The notes under the pieces: generated by a model
The model's database searches: none
The model's input: the letters and a program-made list of their open reading frames with translations, nothing else
What the model was told of the DNA's origin: nothing
Origin: JALOAT01 sp041685115
GTDB taxonomy: Bacteria; Pseudomonadota; Gammaproteobacteria; Thiohalomonadales; Thiohalomonadaceae
Assembly: GCA_041685115.1 (NCBI GenBank)
Contig: JAWLGK010000018.1
Coordinates: forward strand, 1-64,000
Direction: 5' to 3'
DNA length: 64,000 nt
Part shown: in pieces, positions 50,663-59,635 of the stretch
Position numbering within the stretch: the first letter of the stretch is position 1
How the letters are laid out: each line of letters starts with the position of its first letter
Translations under genes and position numbers: made by a program

Positions 50663-51496
50663 TCACTCCAGGAAATGCAGCACCGCGTCGAGGCCGCTGT
50701 GATTGAGCACCACGCCGGCGACCGCCTGCACTGTGGGCTTGGCGTGGAATGCCACGCCCAGTCCTGCGGCGTGCAGCATCTTGAGATCGTTGGCGCCGTC
50801 GCCGAGGGCAATGACCTGCGCCGGTGCGATGTCCAGGCGCTCGCACAACGAGGTGAGAAAGCGCGCCTTGGCATCCGCATCCACGATATTGCCCAGCACC
50901 TGCCCCGTCAGGCGGCCGTCCTTCACCTCGAGGGTGTTGGCGAGCGCATCGTCCAGGCCGAGTCGCTCGCGCAGGCGCTCGGTGAAAAAGGTGAAACCAC
51001 CGGACACCAGGCCCACGCGCACGCCGTTGGCCTTGAGGCCCGCAAGCAGTGCCTCGGCGCCCGGGTTGAGTTGCAACCGCTCCTCGTAGACACGCAACAG
51101 AGCGGCCTCATCGAGGCCCTCCAGCGCGGCCACGCGGCGGCGCAACGAGGTGGGGAAGTCGATCTCGCCGCGCATGGCCGCCTCGGTCACCGCCGCGACC
51201 TCCGCCTTGCGGCCGGCGAAATCCGCGATCTCGTCGATGCACTCGATGGTGATGAGGGTGGAATCCATGTCCGTCACCAGCAGGCGCACACGCTCCGGTT
51301 CGAACCCGGTGGGCAGCGTGTTGATGTCGAACGGCAAAGCATTGCGCAAATCCGCCAGACCTTCTGCAGCAAGCGCTGCGGCATGCCGCAGGCGAAAGAA
51401 GGCGCCGCAGCATTCCAGTTCGCCGGAAATCGCCTCGCCGATGCGCTGGCGCGCCGACGCATCGAGGACGGGGGTGTGCAACAACGTGGTAAACAT
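50663..51496 (-). CDS. serB: phosphoserine phosphatase
   Basis: 277 residues. HAD-family motifs: LLVTDMDSTLITIE (nucleophile Asp), GLVSGGFTFF, and VIALGDGANDLKML. A short N-terminal regulatory part of about 70 residues precedes the catalytic domain. Last step of serine synthesis. The ycgL-type gene follows with a 2-base gap. Confidence 0.95.
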   Translation of the reverse strand: MFTTLLHTPVLDASARQRIGEAISGELECCGAFFRLRHAAALAAEGLADLRNALPFDINTLPTGFEPERVRLLVTDMDSTLITIECIDEIADFAGRKAEVAAVTEAAMRGEIDFPTSLRRRVAALEGLDEAALLRVYEERLQLNPGAEALLAGLKANGVRVGLVSGGFTFFTERLRERLGLDDALANTLEVKDGRLTGQVLGNIVDADAKARFLTSLCERLDIAPAQVIALGDGANDLKMLHAAGLGVAFHAKPTVQAVAGVVLNHSGLDAVLHFLE

Positions 51497-51523
51497 GCCT
51501 GGCGGTCGCTCGGAGAGGGGGCG

Positions 51524-51775
51524 TTATTCTACCGGTTTCTGCGGCGCCTGCCGCTTCGCCGCATCGAGTTCGTCGGCGACGTCGCGCACGCCCTTGAGAT
51601 CGCGCACGGTGATGGTCTTCACGGGCAGGGGCACGTGCGTGGAGACGGTCTCGACTGGTTGCTCAGGGACCGGCATCACGGGCTGTGCAGCGGGTTCCGG
51701 GCAACCGCACGGGGCTGCCGCGACGGCGGCTGGGGCACCGAGCGAGAGCCACAACAACAGCGGCAAAACCCTCAC
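51524..51775 (-). CDS. small secreted proline-rich protein
   Basis: 83 residues from a GTG at 51775 that overlaps the stop of the DUF2797 gene (GTGA). Signal peptide VRVLPLLLWLSLGAPAAVAA followed by APCGCPEP, then a Pro/Val-rich linker and a charged end with DLKGVRDVADELDAAKR. Probably periplasmic. Family not recognised. The overlap with the preceding gene suggests that it is real. Confidence 0.6.
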   Translation of the reverse strand: MRVLPLLLWLSLGAPAAVAAAPCGCPEPAAQPVMPVPEQPVETVSTHVPLPVKTITVRDLKGVRDVADELDAAKRQAPQKPVE

Positions 51776-52575
51776 GCGGCCACCTTCACGTGATACCCGG
51801 CGAACTTGCGCACGTTCAGCACGCCACCGGAAAAAATCAGGTATTGGCCCTTGATGCCCACCAGCGTGTCTTCCACCACGGGGGTCTTGTCGAGGCTCAG
51901 GGATGTGGCCTTGGCCGGATATTCGAGCACAGGATAGCGGATGCGCACCGGCTCGGCCTGCACCGGCTCGATCGCCGCTCCCCCGCACGCCCCTGCGCAG
52001 GCCGCCAGCAGCCTGGCCCGTTCCTCGGCCAGCTCCAGCGACTCCGCGTCACCCTTGAGCATGCGGCGCCAGTCCGTGCGGTCGGCCACATGTTCGCGCA
52101 GGGCGGCCTCGATGAGTCCCGCCTCGCGGCGCGTGCCGGTGCGCAGGATGGCCAGCGCCTGGGTCGCGCCCTGATCGATCCAGCGGGTCGGGATCTGCGT
52201 GGCGCGCGTGATCCCCACCTTGAGCCCGGAGGTGTTGGACAAATAAACGAAATGGGGCTGCATGCAGTGGCCCTCGGCCCACTGCGGGTCGCGACAGGTG
52301 CCGGCGCCGTGATGGCAGCGCTCCGGACTGACGATGCAGAGATCACACTCGGCAAGCCGCTGCACGCAGGGAAAGCAATAGCCCTGGTTGTAGCTCTTGC
52401 GGGTGCTGCGGCCGCAGGCGACGCAGTTGATCACCCCGTCGTGCTCGATGCGCAGGCGGCGCCCGAGCAGCGGATTGAGGGCCAGGCTCGCCTCACCCAC
52501 GGGCAGCGCGTAGTCGACCACGCCGTCAGGACCGATGACGGCACACATCTTTTGCAGGTTTCCGCTCAGGGACAT
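51772..52575 (-). CDS. DUF2797 family protein
   Basis: 267 residues from ATG 52575. Cys-rich N-terminal half (CVACGRSTRKSYNQGYCFPC, then CDLCIVSPERCHHGAGTC), a probable multi-zinc region, then HFVYLSNTSGLKVGITRATQ, typical of this family and reminiscent of GIY-YIG-like strands (YLS...KVGITR). Function unknown. Divergent from the gene at 52609 with a 33-base gap. Confidence 0.9.
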   Translation of the reverse strand: MSLSGNLQKMCAVIGPDGVVDYALPVGEASLALNPLLGRRLRIEHDGVINCVACGRSTRKSYNQGYCFPCVQRLAECDLCIVSPERCHHGAGTCRDPQWAEGHCMQPHFVYLSNTSGLKVGITRATQIPTRWIDQGATQALAILRTGTRREAGLIEAALREHVADRTDWRRMLKGDAESLELAEERARLLAACAGACGGAAIEPVQAEPVRIRYPVLEYPAKATSLSLDKTPVVEDTLVGIKGQYLIFSGGVLNVRKFAGYHVKVAA

Positions 52576-52608
52576 GGACTTGGTACGCAGCTGGTATGCT
52601 AAGCCGCT

Positions 52609-53070
52609 ATGGAAGCGATGGACGCGGACGATTATACGGCAGTGGTCCACGGCCTGGCCGCGCAGTTTGGCCCGCGCTCGGTGCTTTGCATCGGCGCGGG
52701 CTGCGAGCAACTGTTTGCCGGGCAATCGGGCCTGGTGCAACTCGCGGGCGAACCCGGCCTGGCGCAGCGGCTCACCGGCCTTGGCCGCTTCGACCTCGCC
52801 TACGTGGGGCCAAGCCTTGAAAGGCTCGAGCCGCGCGAGGCAATGACCGTGCTCGCGCGGCTGCGGGATGTGCATGCACCGCGCATCATCGCTGCCCTCA
52901 CGTCCGCCGGCCTTCCGGACCACGCGTTGCTGGCGCTCGGCTTCACGCTGCCCCCTGCCCGGGGAGCCCGTCTTGCCCTGTTCGATATCACCGATTACAA
53001 GTTCACGCCCGACTGGCTGAATGCGCGCTTCTGGGCCCACCCCGAGCGCTGGGACCAAGGGCACGGCTGA
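52609..53070 (+). CDS. conserved protein of unknown function
   Basis: 153 residues (or 150 from the second ATG). Alternating helix and strand, with VLCIGAGCEQLFAG and DLAYVGPSLERLEPREAM suggesting a nucleotide- or SAM-binding-like fold; the C-terminal FDITDYKFTPDWLNARFW is distinctive. From memory it resembles a gammaproteobacterial family of unknown function (DUF6231-like); not certain. Three bases separate it from the pentapeptide gene. Confidence 0.7.
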   Translation: MEAMDADDYTAVVHGLAAQFGPRSVLCIGAGCEQLFAGQSGLVQLAGEPGLAQRLTGLGRFDLAYVGPSLERLEPREAMTVLARLRDVHAPRIIAALTSAGLPDHALLALGFTLPPARGARLALFDITDYKFTPDWLNARFWAHPERWDQGHG

Positions 53071-53073
53071 CCG

Positions 53074-53814
53074 ATGCGCCTGCTTGCCGCCACCCTCGTC
53101 CTGTCCCTGGCCGCTGTCCCGGTGTGGGCGGCCTGCGATGACCCGCCGCAGCGTCAGGTGAACTGGCGCGGATGCGACAAGCAGGGCCAGGACCTCAGCG
53201 GCGCGGACCTGGAAGGCGCGGTGCTGATCCGCACCAACCTGGCGGGCGCAAACCTCTCGGGCGCACGGCTGACCGGCGCCGACCTGTCCTTCGCGGACCT
53301 GAGCGGCGCCCGTGCCGAGGAGGTCCGCATGGCCGGTGCACGCCTGCTGGGTGCGAGACTGGAGGGCGCGCAGCTGACCGGCGCCGTGCTGGACGGCATC
53401 GCCGCAGACCGCGCCGACCTGCGCGGCGCCCGCTTTCATGGGGCGAGCCTGCGCAAGGCGAACTTCTACCAGGCCGGATTGCAGGAGGCCGACCTCTCGG
53501 AGGCCGAACTCACCGACGCCGATCTGAAACAGGCCCTGCTGACCCGTGCCGACCTGACCGGGGCCAGCTTGGTGCGGGCTGTGCTGGACCGTGCCAACCT
53601 CGAATACGCGAACCTCACCCGCGCCAATCTGGAGCGCGCCCGCCTGCACGGCGCCCGGCTGGCCTACGCGGACCTGAGCGGGGCCAATCTCAGCCGCGCC
53701 TCGCTGGTGGACGCCGACCTGTTCAACACCACCCTCACCGAGACCCGCCTGAGCGGCGCCACCTGGGTAGACCGCGGGCGTTGCCGGCTCGACGCCGTCA
53801 CCCGCTGCCGCTAG
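53074..53814 (+). CDS. secreted pentapeptide-repeat protein
   Basis: 246 residues with a signal peptide (MRLLAATLVLSLAAVPVWAA). Then about 35 tandem A(D/N)Lxx pentapeptides (for example ADLSFADLSGA, ANLEYANLTRA, ADLSGANLSRASL), forming a right-handed quadrilateral beta-helix. Cys residues near both ends may close disulfides. Export of such a helix is less usual than cytoplasmic gyrase-protecting forms, so a periplasmic structural or binding role is likely (inference). Its strong repetition creates a long false frame on the other strand. Confidence 0.9.
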   Translation: MRLLAATLVLSLAAVPVWAACDDPPQRQVNWRGCDKQGQDLSGADLEGAVLIRTNLAGANLSGARLTGADLSFADLSGARAEEVRMAGARLLGARLEGAQLTGAVLDGIAADRADLRGARFHGASLRKANFYQAGLQEADLSEAELTDADLKQALLTRADLTGASLVRAVLDRANLEYANLTRANLERARLHGARLAYADLSGANLSRASLVDADLFNTTLTETRLSGATWVDRGRCRLDAVTRCR

Positions 53815-53907
53815 CGGCCCGCCGGCGGTGTTTCGTTTGTTCCGCCAATTTCGGTGGTGGTAAAGTGCGCCCCTCGCAAAAATCTTCACCGCTGGAGGGG
53901 GATTTAA

Positions 53908-55776
53908 TTGGAACTCACGATTGAAATGATGTGGGTGCTGGCCTTCCTGGCCTTCACCGTCTACCTGTTCGTATCGGAAATTGTCCGCGTGGACGTGGCC
54001 GCCGTAGTGGTCATGGTGCTGCTCGGACTCACCACGATGCTACCCGACTGGCTGGTACCTTCGCTGGTCAACCCGCGGGAATTGTTCAACGGCTTTGCCA
54101 GTAACGCCGTGGTATCCATCATCGCGGTCATGATCATCGGTGCGGGCCTCGACAAGACCGGCATCATGTCCAAGGTGGCCGCCTTCATCCTGCGCGTGGG
54201 TGGTTCCACCGAGAAGCGCGTGATCCCGATCATCTCCGCCACCGTGGGCTTCATCTCCTCCTTCATGCAGAACGTGGGCGCCGCGGCGTTGTTCCTGCCG
54301 GTGGTGAGCCGCATCTCCACGCGCACCGGCCTGCCCATGTCGCGCCTGCTCATGCCCATGGGCTTCTGCGCCATCCTGGGCGGCACCGTCACCATGATCG
54401 GCTCCAGCCCGCTCATCCTGCTGAACGACCTGATCCTCACCTCCAATCGTGGCCTCGAGGCCCAGGGCGTCGCGCCCATGGAGACCTTCGCGCTGTTCGA
54501 CGTCACGCCCATCGGCCTGGCGCTGGTGGCCACCGGCATCCTGTATTTCGTGCTGGCGGGCCGCTTCGTGCTGCCCGTGAACAAGTCCGAGGCCGGCGAA
54601 GGCGGCGGCACGCTGGAGTATTTCCAGGGCCTGTACGGCATCAGCGGCGACGTTTATGAGGTGGCGGTCAGGGACAACAGTCCCCTGTTTGGCAAAACCG
54701 TCGAGGAGCTGGAGCGCCTGCTCGGGTGTGATGTGGCCCTGGTGGCCATGCACGACGGCGAACAGCTGCGCATCGCGCCGGCCCGCGACCTGGTCATCCA
54801 GCGCGGCGCCATGCTCGCGCTCATGGGTCCGCGCCAGCTGGTACAGACGTTCTCGGAAGGCCACGGCCTGAGCGTGACGCCCGACCTGAGCATCTTCTCC
54901 GATGCCCTGAGCCGCAGCCGATCGGGCACCTCCGAGGTGGTCGTTCCGCCCGGTTCCGAGCTGGTGGGCAAGTCCCTGCGCGAGGTGCGCATGCGCAAGA
55001 CCTACGGCCTGAACGTGCTGGCCGTGCACCGCGGCAGCGAGACCATCCGCCAGGAGCTGCGCGAGCTGGTGTTGCAATCCGGCGACACCCTGGTGACCCA
55101 CAGCAGCTGGGACGACCTCGCGGCGGTCCAGAAGAATGAGCGGAAGAACTTCGTCGTCATCACCACCGACTTCCCCCATGAGGAACTGCGCCCGCACAAG
55201 GTCAGCTTCGCGCTGGTGTTCTTCCTGCTCGCCCTCGGCCTGATCCTGTTCACGGACATCCGTCTCTCGGTGGCCCTGATGGCCGGCGCCATCGGCATGA
55301 TCGTGAGCGGTGTGGTCACCATGGACGAGGCCTACGAGGCCGTGAGCTGGAAATCGGTGTTCCTGCTGGCGAGCCTGATCCCGCTCGGCCTGGCGGTGGA
55401 GACCACCGGCACGGCGGAGTGGATCGCGGTGAAGACCCTGGAGATCATGGGCGGCGACGTCAATACCGTGCTGCTGCAGATCGTCATCGCCGGCCTGGCG
55501 ACGTTCTTCACGCTGGTCATGTCCAACGTGGGCGCCACCGTGCTGCTGGTGCCGCTGGCGGTGAACATCGCCGTGAAGGCCGGTGCCGATCCGGCGATCT
55601 TTGCTCTCACCGTGGCGATTGCCACCTCCAACTCCTTCTTCCTGCCGACCCACCAGGTCAATGCCCTGCTCATGGGCCCCGGCGGCTATCGCGTCGCGGA
55701 CTTCATGAAGGCCGGCGGCGTCATGACCATCCTGTTCTGGGTGGTGATGATCGTCATGCTGAACATCGTGTTCTGA
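53908..55776 (+). CDS. SLC13-family permease with two RCK_C domains
   Basis: 622 residues starting with TTG at 53908; GGAGG 8 bases upstream decides this start. About five to six helices, then two TrkA-C-type soluble domains (about 245-315 and 325-410; VPPGSELVGKSLREVRMRKT), then five to six more helices (ALVFFLLALGLILFTDIRLS and on). The GSSPLILLND and SNSFFLPTHQVNALL loops fit the DASS/SLC13 anion transporters. Likely sodium- or proton-coupled uptake of sulfate, another oxyanion or a dicarboxylate. A strong hairpin follows. Confidence 0.9.
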   Translation: MELTIEMMWVLAFLAFTVYLFVSEIVRVDVAAVVVMVLLGLTTMLPDWLVPSLVNPRELFNGFASNAVVSIIAVMIIGAGLDKTGIMSKVAAFILRVGGSTEKRVIPIISATVGFISSFMQNVGAAALFLPVVSRISTRTGLPMSRLLMPMGFCAILGGTVTMIGSSPLILLNDLILTSNRGLEAQGVAPMETFALFDVTPIGLALVATGILYFVLAGRFVLPVNKSEAGEGGGTLEYFQGLYGISGDVYEVAVRDNSPLFGKTVEELERLLGCDVALVAMHDGEQLRIAPARDLVIQRGAMLALMGPRQLVQTFSEGHGLSVTPDLSIFSDALSRSRSGTSEVVVPPGSELVGKSLREVRMRKTYGLNVLAVHRGSETIRQELRELVLQSGDTLVTHSSWDDLAAVQKNERKNFVVITTDFPHEELRPHKVSFALVFFLLALGLILFTDIRLSVALMAGAIGMIVSGVVTMDEAYEAVSWKSVFLLASLIPLGLAVETTGTAEWIAVKTLEIMGGDVNTVLLQIVIAGLATFFTLVMSNVGATVLLVPLAVNIAVKAGADPAIFALTVAIATSNSFFLPTHQVNALLMGPGGYRVADFMKAGGVMTILFWVVMIVMLNIVF

Positions 55777-55782
55777 TCCACC

Positions 55783-55811
55783 GGACCCGCGGGTGCCCTG
55801 CCCGCGGGTCC
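55783..55811 (+). terminator. hairpin after the SLC13 gene
   Basis: GGACCCGCGGG TGCCCTG CCCGCGGGTCC, a perfect 11-bp stem 6 bases past the stop, without a clear T-run. Confidence 0.65.
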
Positions 55812-55934
55812 TCCTCCCTTCACCAAGACCCACCACACCCTCTGCGGGGTTGCCCTAGGCGTAGGTGACGTTGCGATGCTACGTGACCTCCTCGGGTAAT
55901 CGAGGAAGGATGCCAGCCTGCGCTCCTTCGCGCG

Positions 55935-56815
55935 AGCGACGTTGATGTGGTACTCACGGATGTACATGGAAGGCATAGACGGCATGCAGGTGCTCGTGCG
56001 CGCGACTCGGGACGCACGATCGCCTCGCTATCATCACCCGCGATCTGGACATGCCATTCCTGCTCGCCACCGCGCGCCCCAGGCGACGCCCACCGACTGC
56101 AACCTGCTCATCATCGGCAAAGCGGCACCGGCAAGGAACTCCTGGCCCGCGACGTTCATACCCACAGCCGACGTGCCGATGCGCACCTCCTCGCAACTGC
56201 GGCGCCTTCTCGGAAGAACTGTTCGCCAGCGAGTTGTTCGGTCATAAAAGAAACGCCTTCCCCGGCGCCATCACCAGCAAGGGCGGACTGATCGAAACGG
56301 CCGCTGGTGGCACCCTGTTCCTCAATGAAGTGAGCGACATGCCCGCCTCCATGCAGGTAGCTGCTGCCCATCATCGAAAAACACGAGGTGCTGCGCCTGG
56401 GTGCCACCGCGCCCCACATCGTGGACGAGCGCCTCGTCGCGGCCAGCAACCCGACCTGCGCGAGGCGGTGCGCGAGAACCGCTTTCGCGCTGATCTCTAC
56501 TACCGCCTCCATGTGTCAATCTCAACCTGCCGCGCCTTGCCCGGCGCACGGGCGACGTCGCGCTGCGGGCGCGATTCTTCCTGGAGAAATCCACCACCCA
56601 CGTGCCAACAGGTACACGACATCACACCCGAGGTGACGCACCTGCTCCAGGCTTCGACTATCCCGGCAACGTGCGTGACCTGAAAAACATCATCGCCCGC
56701 GGCGTCGCCCTTGCCACCGGCGAGCACATCAAGGTGCAGCATCTTCCCGAGGAATTGCGTATTGCCGACGCGCGTGCATGCTCGTATCGTTCACGTTCGC
56801 AGTGGCGCAACTGAA
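55935..56815 (+). pseudogene. sigma-54-dependent response regulator, decayed
   Basis: Fragments in all three plus frames line up as an NtrC-type regulator: receiver remnant DVVLTDV then MEGIDGMQVL; Walker A SGTGKELLARDVHTHS; FSEELFASELFGHKRNAFPG followed by AITSKGG (the GAFTGA loop region) and GGTLFLNEVSDMP; ENRFRADLYYRLHV; FDYPGNVRDLKNIIARGVAL and HLPEELRI. At least five frameshifts and deletions are needed, and the C-terminal Fis-type helix-turn-helix is missing. It is not expressed as a working protein. Confidence 0.85.
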
Positions 56816-56871
56816 GAAACTCGGCATCTCTCAACCTAAATGGCTGTTCCGAACCCTGAAACACATGCCAT

Positions 56872-56968
56872 CTCGCAAAGACGCCAAGATCGCAAAGTAA
56901 AGGCCGAGAGAAAGTACTGGAAAATCCTTTTTGTTCCAGCCCTTGGCGTTCTCCGCGTTTTAGCGAGA
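56872..56968. repeat. imperfect inverted repeat of the CGCAAAGACGCC type
   Basis: CTCGCAAAGACGCCAAGATC near 56872 faces CTTGGCGTTCTCCGCGTTTT and AGCGAG ending near 56968. Same style as the other dispersed intergenic repeats; sits between the regulator pseudogene and the propeller gene. Confidence 0.55.
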
Positions 56969-57044
56969 GTAATCCAGGTGTCTCGTGGTTCGGAACAGTT
57001 ATTCAGAGCGGCGGGCAGAGTTCGCCCTATGTCGCCTCCTCCTT

Positions 57045-58370
57045 TCAGCGCAGCCCGTAGTATTCATTGAAATACTGCACCAACCGTGCCGTCTCTTCCT
57101 CCGTCAGTGGTTCGACGTTACGCAGGCTCCGGTAAGCATGCATGCGGGTGATGCTAGGCATCCAGTCACTGCGCCGCGACAACAGAAGACGACGCGCATC
57201 ATGGCAGACTAAGCACTTCTGTTCGACAAGCTTCTCAGTGTCGGCGCCGTCGGGCTTGAAGCGGCCGCTGCGAACCTCCTCGGCACGCTGCTCGTCCATC
57301 TCGGCCTTGGCCGCAATGCGTGCGCCGAACTCAACGTAGCAGACCTCGCCGTCTCTCACCTCTCGCGCTCCCCTGCGTTCTTCCACACTCACCAGATGCT
57401 CGACCAACTGGCCTCCTACCGTCAGACGGTTGATGTTGTAGTTGTAGAACTCCGAGAACACCACGTCGCCCCCGCGGGTCGCGAACACTGCCATGGTAGC
57501 GTCGCCGTTGGCGGCGCGGTCGATGTATGTCACGTGGCCCTCGACGATATGCCCGAGATGTTTACGATCTGTGAACCACAACCTGCCGTCCTGACCGAGC
57601 GAAAGATCCTGGATACGGGTTTTCTCAGGCAGACGCCATTCGCTGAGCTTGCCCTGCGCATCGCGGTAGCCGATGGTTCCCCGGCAACCGTCCGAAAAAA
57701 AGAACCCACCCTTTTCGTCCGGTACGAGATTGCGCGGACAACTGTAGCTATCCCAGGCGGAAACGATCTTCCACAGACCACCTGGCGAGAGACGGGCAAT
57801 TCGGCCCTTGGCCTTGCTATCCGGAGTGCTCGGCACGAGCAGCGTTGTCCAGACTTCACCGTTCGCATCGATAGCAATCGATGTAGGCCAACCTTCCGGG
57901 GCGGGATAAAAGTGCGCTCTGCCCTCCCGGTCGATGCGTCCAACTCCCGCCTGCTTGCCATGATGAGCATGACCGCCACTGTGGTCGGCCATCTCGGTAA
58001 ACCATGCCTCACCGGAAGCGTCGACGACAATCCAGAAGGGCGGCCCGCCGCTAACGTCAAACTCCCCGATGCGGCCGTCTTGTCCCAGGCGTCCGACCTT
58101 CCTCCCTTCCATCTCGGCGAACCACACGCTGCCGTCAGGTCCCAGCGCCACTGAGGTCGGCTCGGCGTTCTCCGTCGGAAGCCGGTGGGACGTGACCGTT
58201 CCGTCCGTCGCGAGGCGCGAGATTGCATTGTTGTCACCCTCGGTGAACCAGATGCCGCCGTCACGATCCTCGGCGAATCCGTAGGAACCAAAAGGGCGGC
58301 AGGCATTGGCGGGCAGCGAAAAACTGCTCAACAAGACACCAACAATCAAAGCGAGATTACCGGCTTTCAT
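57045..58370 (-). CDS. secreted Vgb-like beta-propeller with C-terminal heme-c domain
   Basis: 441 residues from ATG 58370 (AGGAAGGA upstream). Signal peptide MKAGNLALIVGVLLSSFSLP. Then seven or so Vgb (streptogramin lyase-like) blades: repeated GxIWFTE/GxVWFAE/GxLWFTD patterns with Asp-Gly turns (DGGIWFTEGDNNAIS; GPDGSVWFAEMEG; GQDGRLWFTDRK). The last 60 residues hold KCLVCHDARRLL, a CxxCH heme-c site, followed by a helical WMPSITRM...LTEEETARLVQYF pattern of small cytochrome domains. So a periplasmic electron-transferring propeller. It is last in the radical SAM series, 134 bases after the third enzyme. Catalytic lyase activity is unproven. Confidence 0.8.
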   Translation of the reverse strand: MKAGNLALIVGVLLSSFSLPANACRPFGSYGFAEDRDGGIWFTEGDNNAISRLATDGTVTSHRLPTENAEPTSVALGPDGSVWFAEMEGRKVGRLGQDGRIGEFDVSGGPPFWIVVDASGEAWFTEMADHSGGHAHHGKQAGVGRIDREGRAHFYPAPEGWPTSIAIDANGEVWTTLLVPSTPDSKAKGRIARLSPGGLWKIVSAWDSYSCPRNLVPDEKGGFFFSDGCRGTIGYRDAQGKLSEWRLPEKTRIQDLSLGQDGRLWFTDRKHLGHIVEGHVTYIDRAANGDATMAVFATRGGDVVFSEFYNYNINRLTVGGQLVEHLVSVEERRGAREVRDGEVCYVEFGARIAAKAEMDEQRAEEVRSGRFKPDGADTEKLVEQKCLVCHDARRLLLSRRSDWMPSITRMHAYRSLRNVEPLTEEETARLVQYFNEYYGLR

Positions 58371-58504
58371 GAAATGTCCTTCCTCAATAGCGCAATCTGT
58401 TCGATGTGCAGGGTGCATCTTTCCAAGCCAGGAGAACCGCTGGCGTGGCTCGTGATATCGTCAGGAGGCGTAGGTCGAGACTGGGTGTTCGGTCGACACC
58501 GCAC

Positions 58505-59635
58505 TCATCGTCCTCCGAGTAGCAGGCTTTCGATCCTTGCGCGACCACTAGGGGTCTTTGTCGCCTGTTCGATAAATCGCAGTGTCTCTGCAATGGTTCG
58601 CAACTTGAGTTTGCAATAATTCGCTGACGGCTTGGCCATCTCGCCACGCAGCATGCACCGCATCGGACATTCGCCGCCGCAAACGTGGCTCACGTTGCAG
58701 TGATGGCACTTCCCCCGTTCTTCGACGCTGTTTTGCTTCAGGCCTTCGGCGACCCTGATAAAGCTATCGCCCGGAAAATCGCAATCATGGACATTTCCCA
58801 TACAGGCCGAGCTGACGGCAACGAAGCGGTGGCATGGATAGACGTCGCCTTCGGTGCTGACCGCGAGCATGCCTTGGCCCGCCAGGCACGGATACTGCTG
58901 CCGCTTTCCACGCAGGCAGTAGGCGGCCGCCTTGTATAGCTCCCCCGCCATCACCATCGGCTTGCCGGCGAGGAGCGCCTCATAGGACTCGGCGTGAAGC
59001 CGACTGATTCCATCGACGAACATCCGCCAGTTGTCGCGGTGCCACGGCGTCGGACCCAAAGCCGGTTCTACGCGCCATCCTGCTGCACCAAGAGTTGTCA
59101 AATGACGGACCGCTGCCTCTGTCTCGCGGGCGAGCTCCTCCGGAATAGTGCCTCTCAACGCATAGGGGATGCCCGCCCGCTTCAGCAAGGAAAGATTCGC
59201 GACGATCTTGTCATAGACATCACCATCTTCGTTCTTGAACTTCCTGCCGTGATTGGTAATCGAGCGGCCACCATCAAGACTGACGGCCACGTGCGAGAAA
59301 TGCCGACGCAGAAAGTCCAGTTGTTCCGCGGCCAGCAGGGTGCCATTTGTCGTCAAGGCGAAATTGACAGTGGTATTCAGTTCCTTAGCCAACCGTATTC
59401 CAAACGTCACCGCGTGGCGGATGAGCGGAAAATTCATCATCGGCTCGCCGCCGAAGAAGGAAACCGTCAGCCGACCGTTGCGAGGAAGCAAATTGCACAA
59501 TGCGGCCTCCATGGTGTCGGTCGTCATCGCTCGGACTGGACGGCCATAGCCACCGCCGTCCGCATAGCAGTAACTGCACGACAGGTTACAATCGCCGGCA
59601 ACGAGCAAATAGAGGCTGCTCAATCCTTCAATCAT
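58505..59635 (-). CDS. radical SAM/SPASM enzyme C, without N-terminal extension
   Basis: 376 residues from ATG 59635, which overlaps the stop of enzyme B (ATGATTGA); a TTG 24 bases upstream is less likely. The radical SAM cluster motif lies at residues 16-23 (GDCNLSCSYCYADGGG), followed by VSFFGGEPMMNF and LTTNGTLL. The C-terminal SPASM region binds further Fe-S clusters: YPCLAGQGMLAVSTEGDVYP with Cys, then KCHHCNVSHVCGGECPMRC. Such enzymes modify ribosomal peptides, for example by thioether or C-C links or epimerisation. It lacks the DFHV-type N-terminal domain of A and B, so it may rely on them, or on a modified substrate. Confidence 0.9.
   Translation of the reverse strand: MIEGLSSLYLLVAGDCNLSCSYCYADGGGYGRPVRAMTTDTMEAALCNLLPRNGRLTVSFFGGEPMMNFPLIRHAVTFGIRLAKELNTTVNFALTTNGTLLAAEQLDFLRRHFSHVAVSLDGGRSITNHGRKFKNEDGDVYDKIVANLSLLKRAGIPYALRGTIPEELARETEAAVRHLTTLGAAGWRVEPALGPTPWHRDNWRMFVDGISRLHAESYEALLAGKPMVMAGELYKAAAYCLRGKRQQYPCLAGQGMLAVSTEGDVYPCHRFVAVSSACMGNVHDCDFPGDSFIRVAEGLKQNSVEERGKCHHCNVSHVCGGECPMRCMLRGEMAKPSANYCKLKLRTIAETLRFIEQATKTPSGRARIESLLLGGR

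Noticed and set aside
52576..53889. Minus-strand extension upstream of the DUF2797 gene with GQVGAGQ-like repeats
   Set aside because: It is the complement of the pentapeptide gene, so the regularity reflects that gene's repeats; the DUF2797 start at 52575 is the real one.
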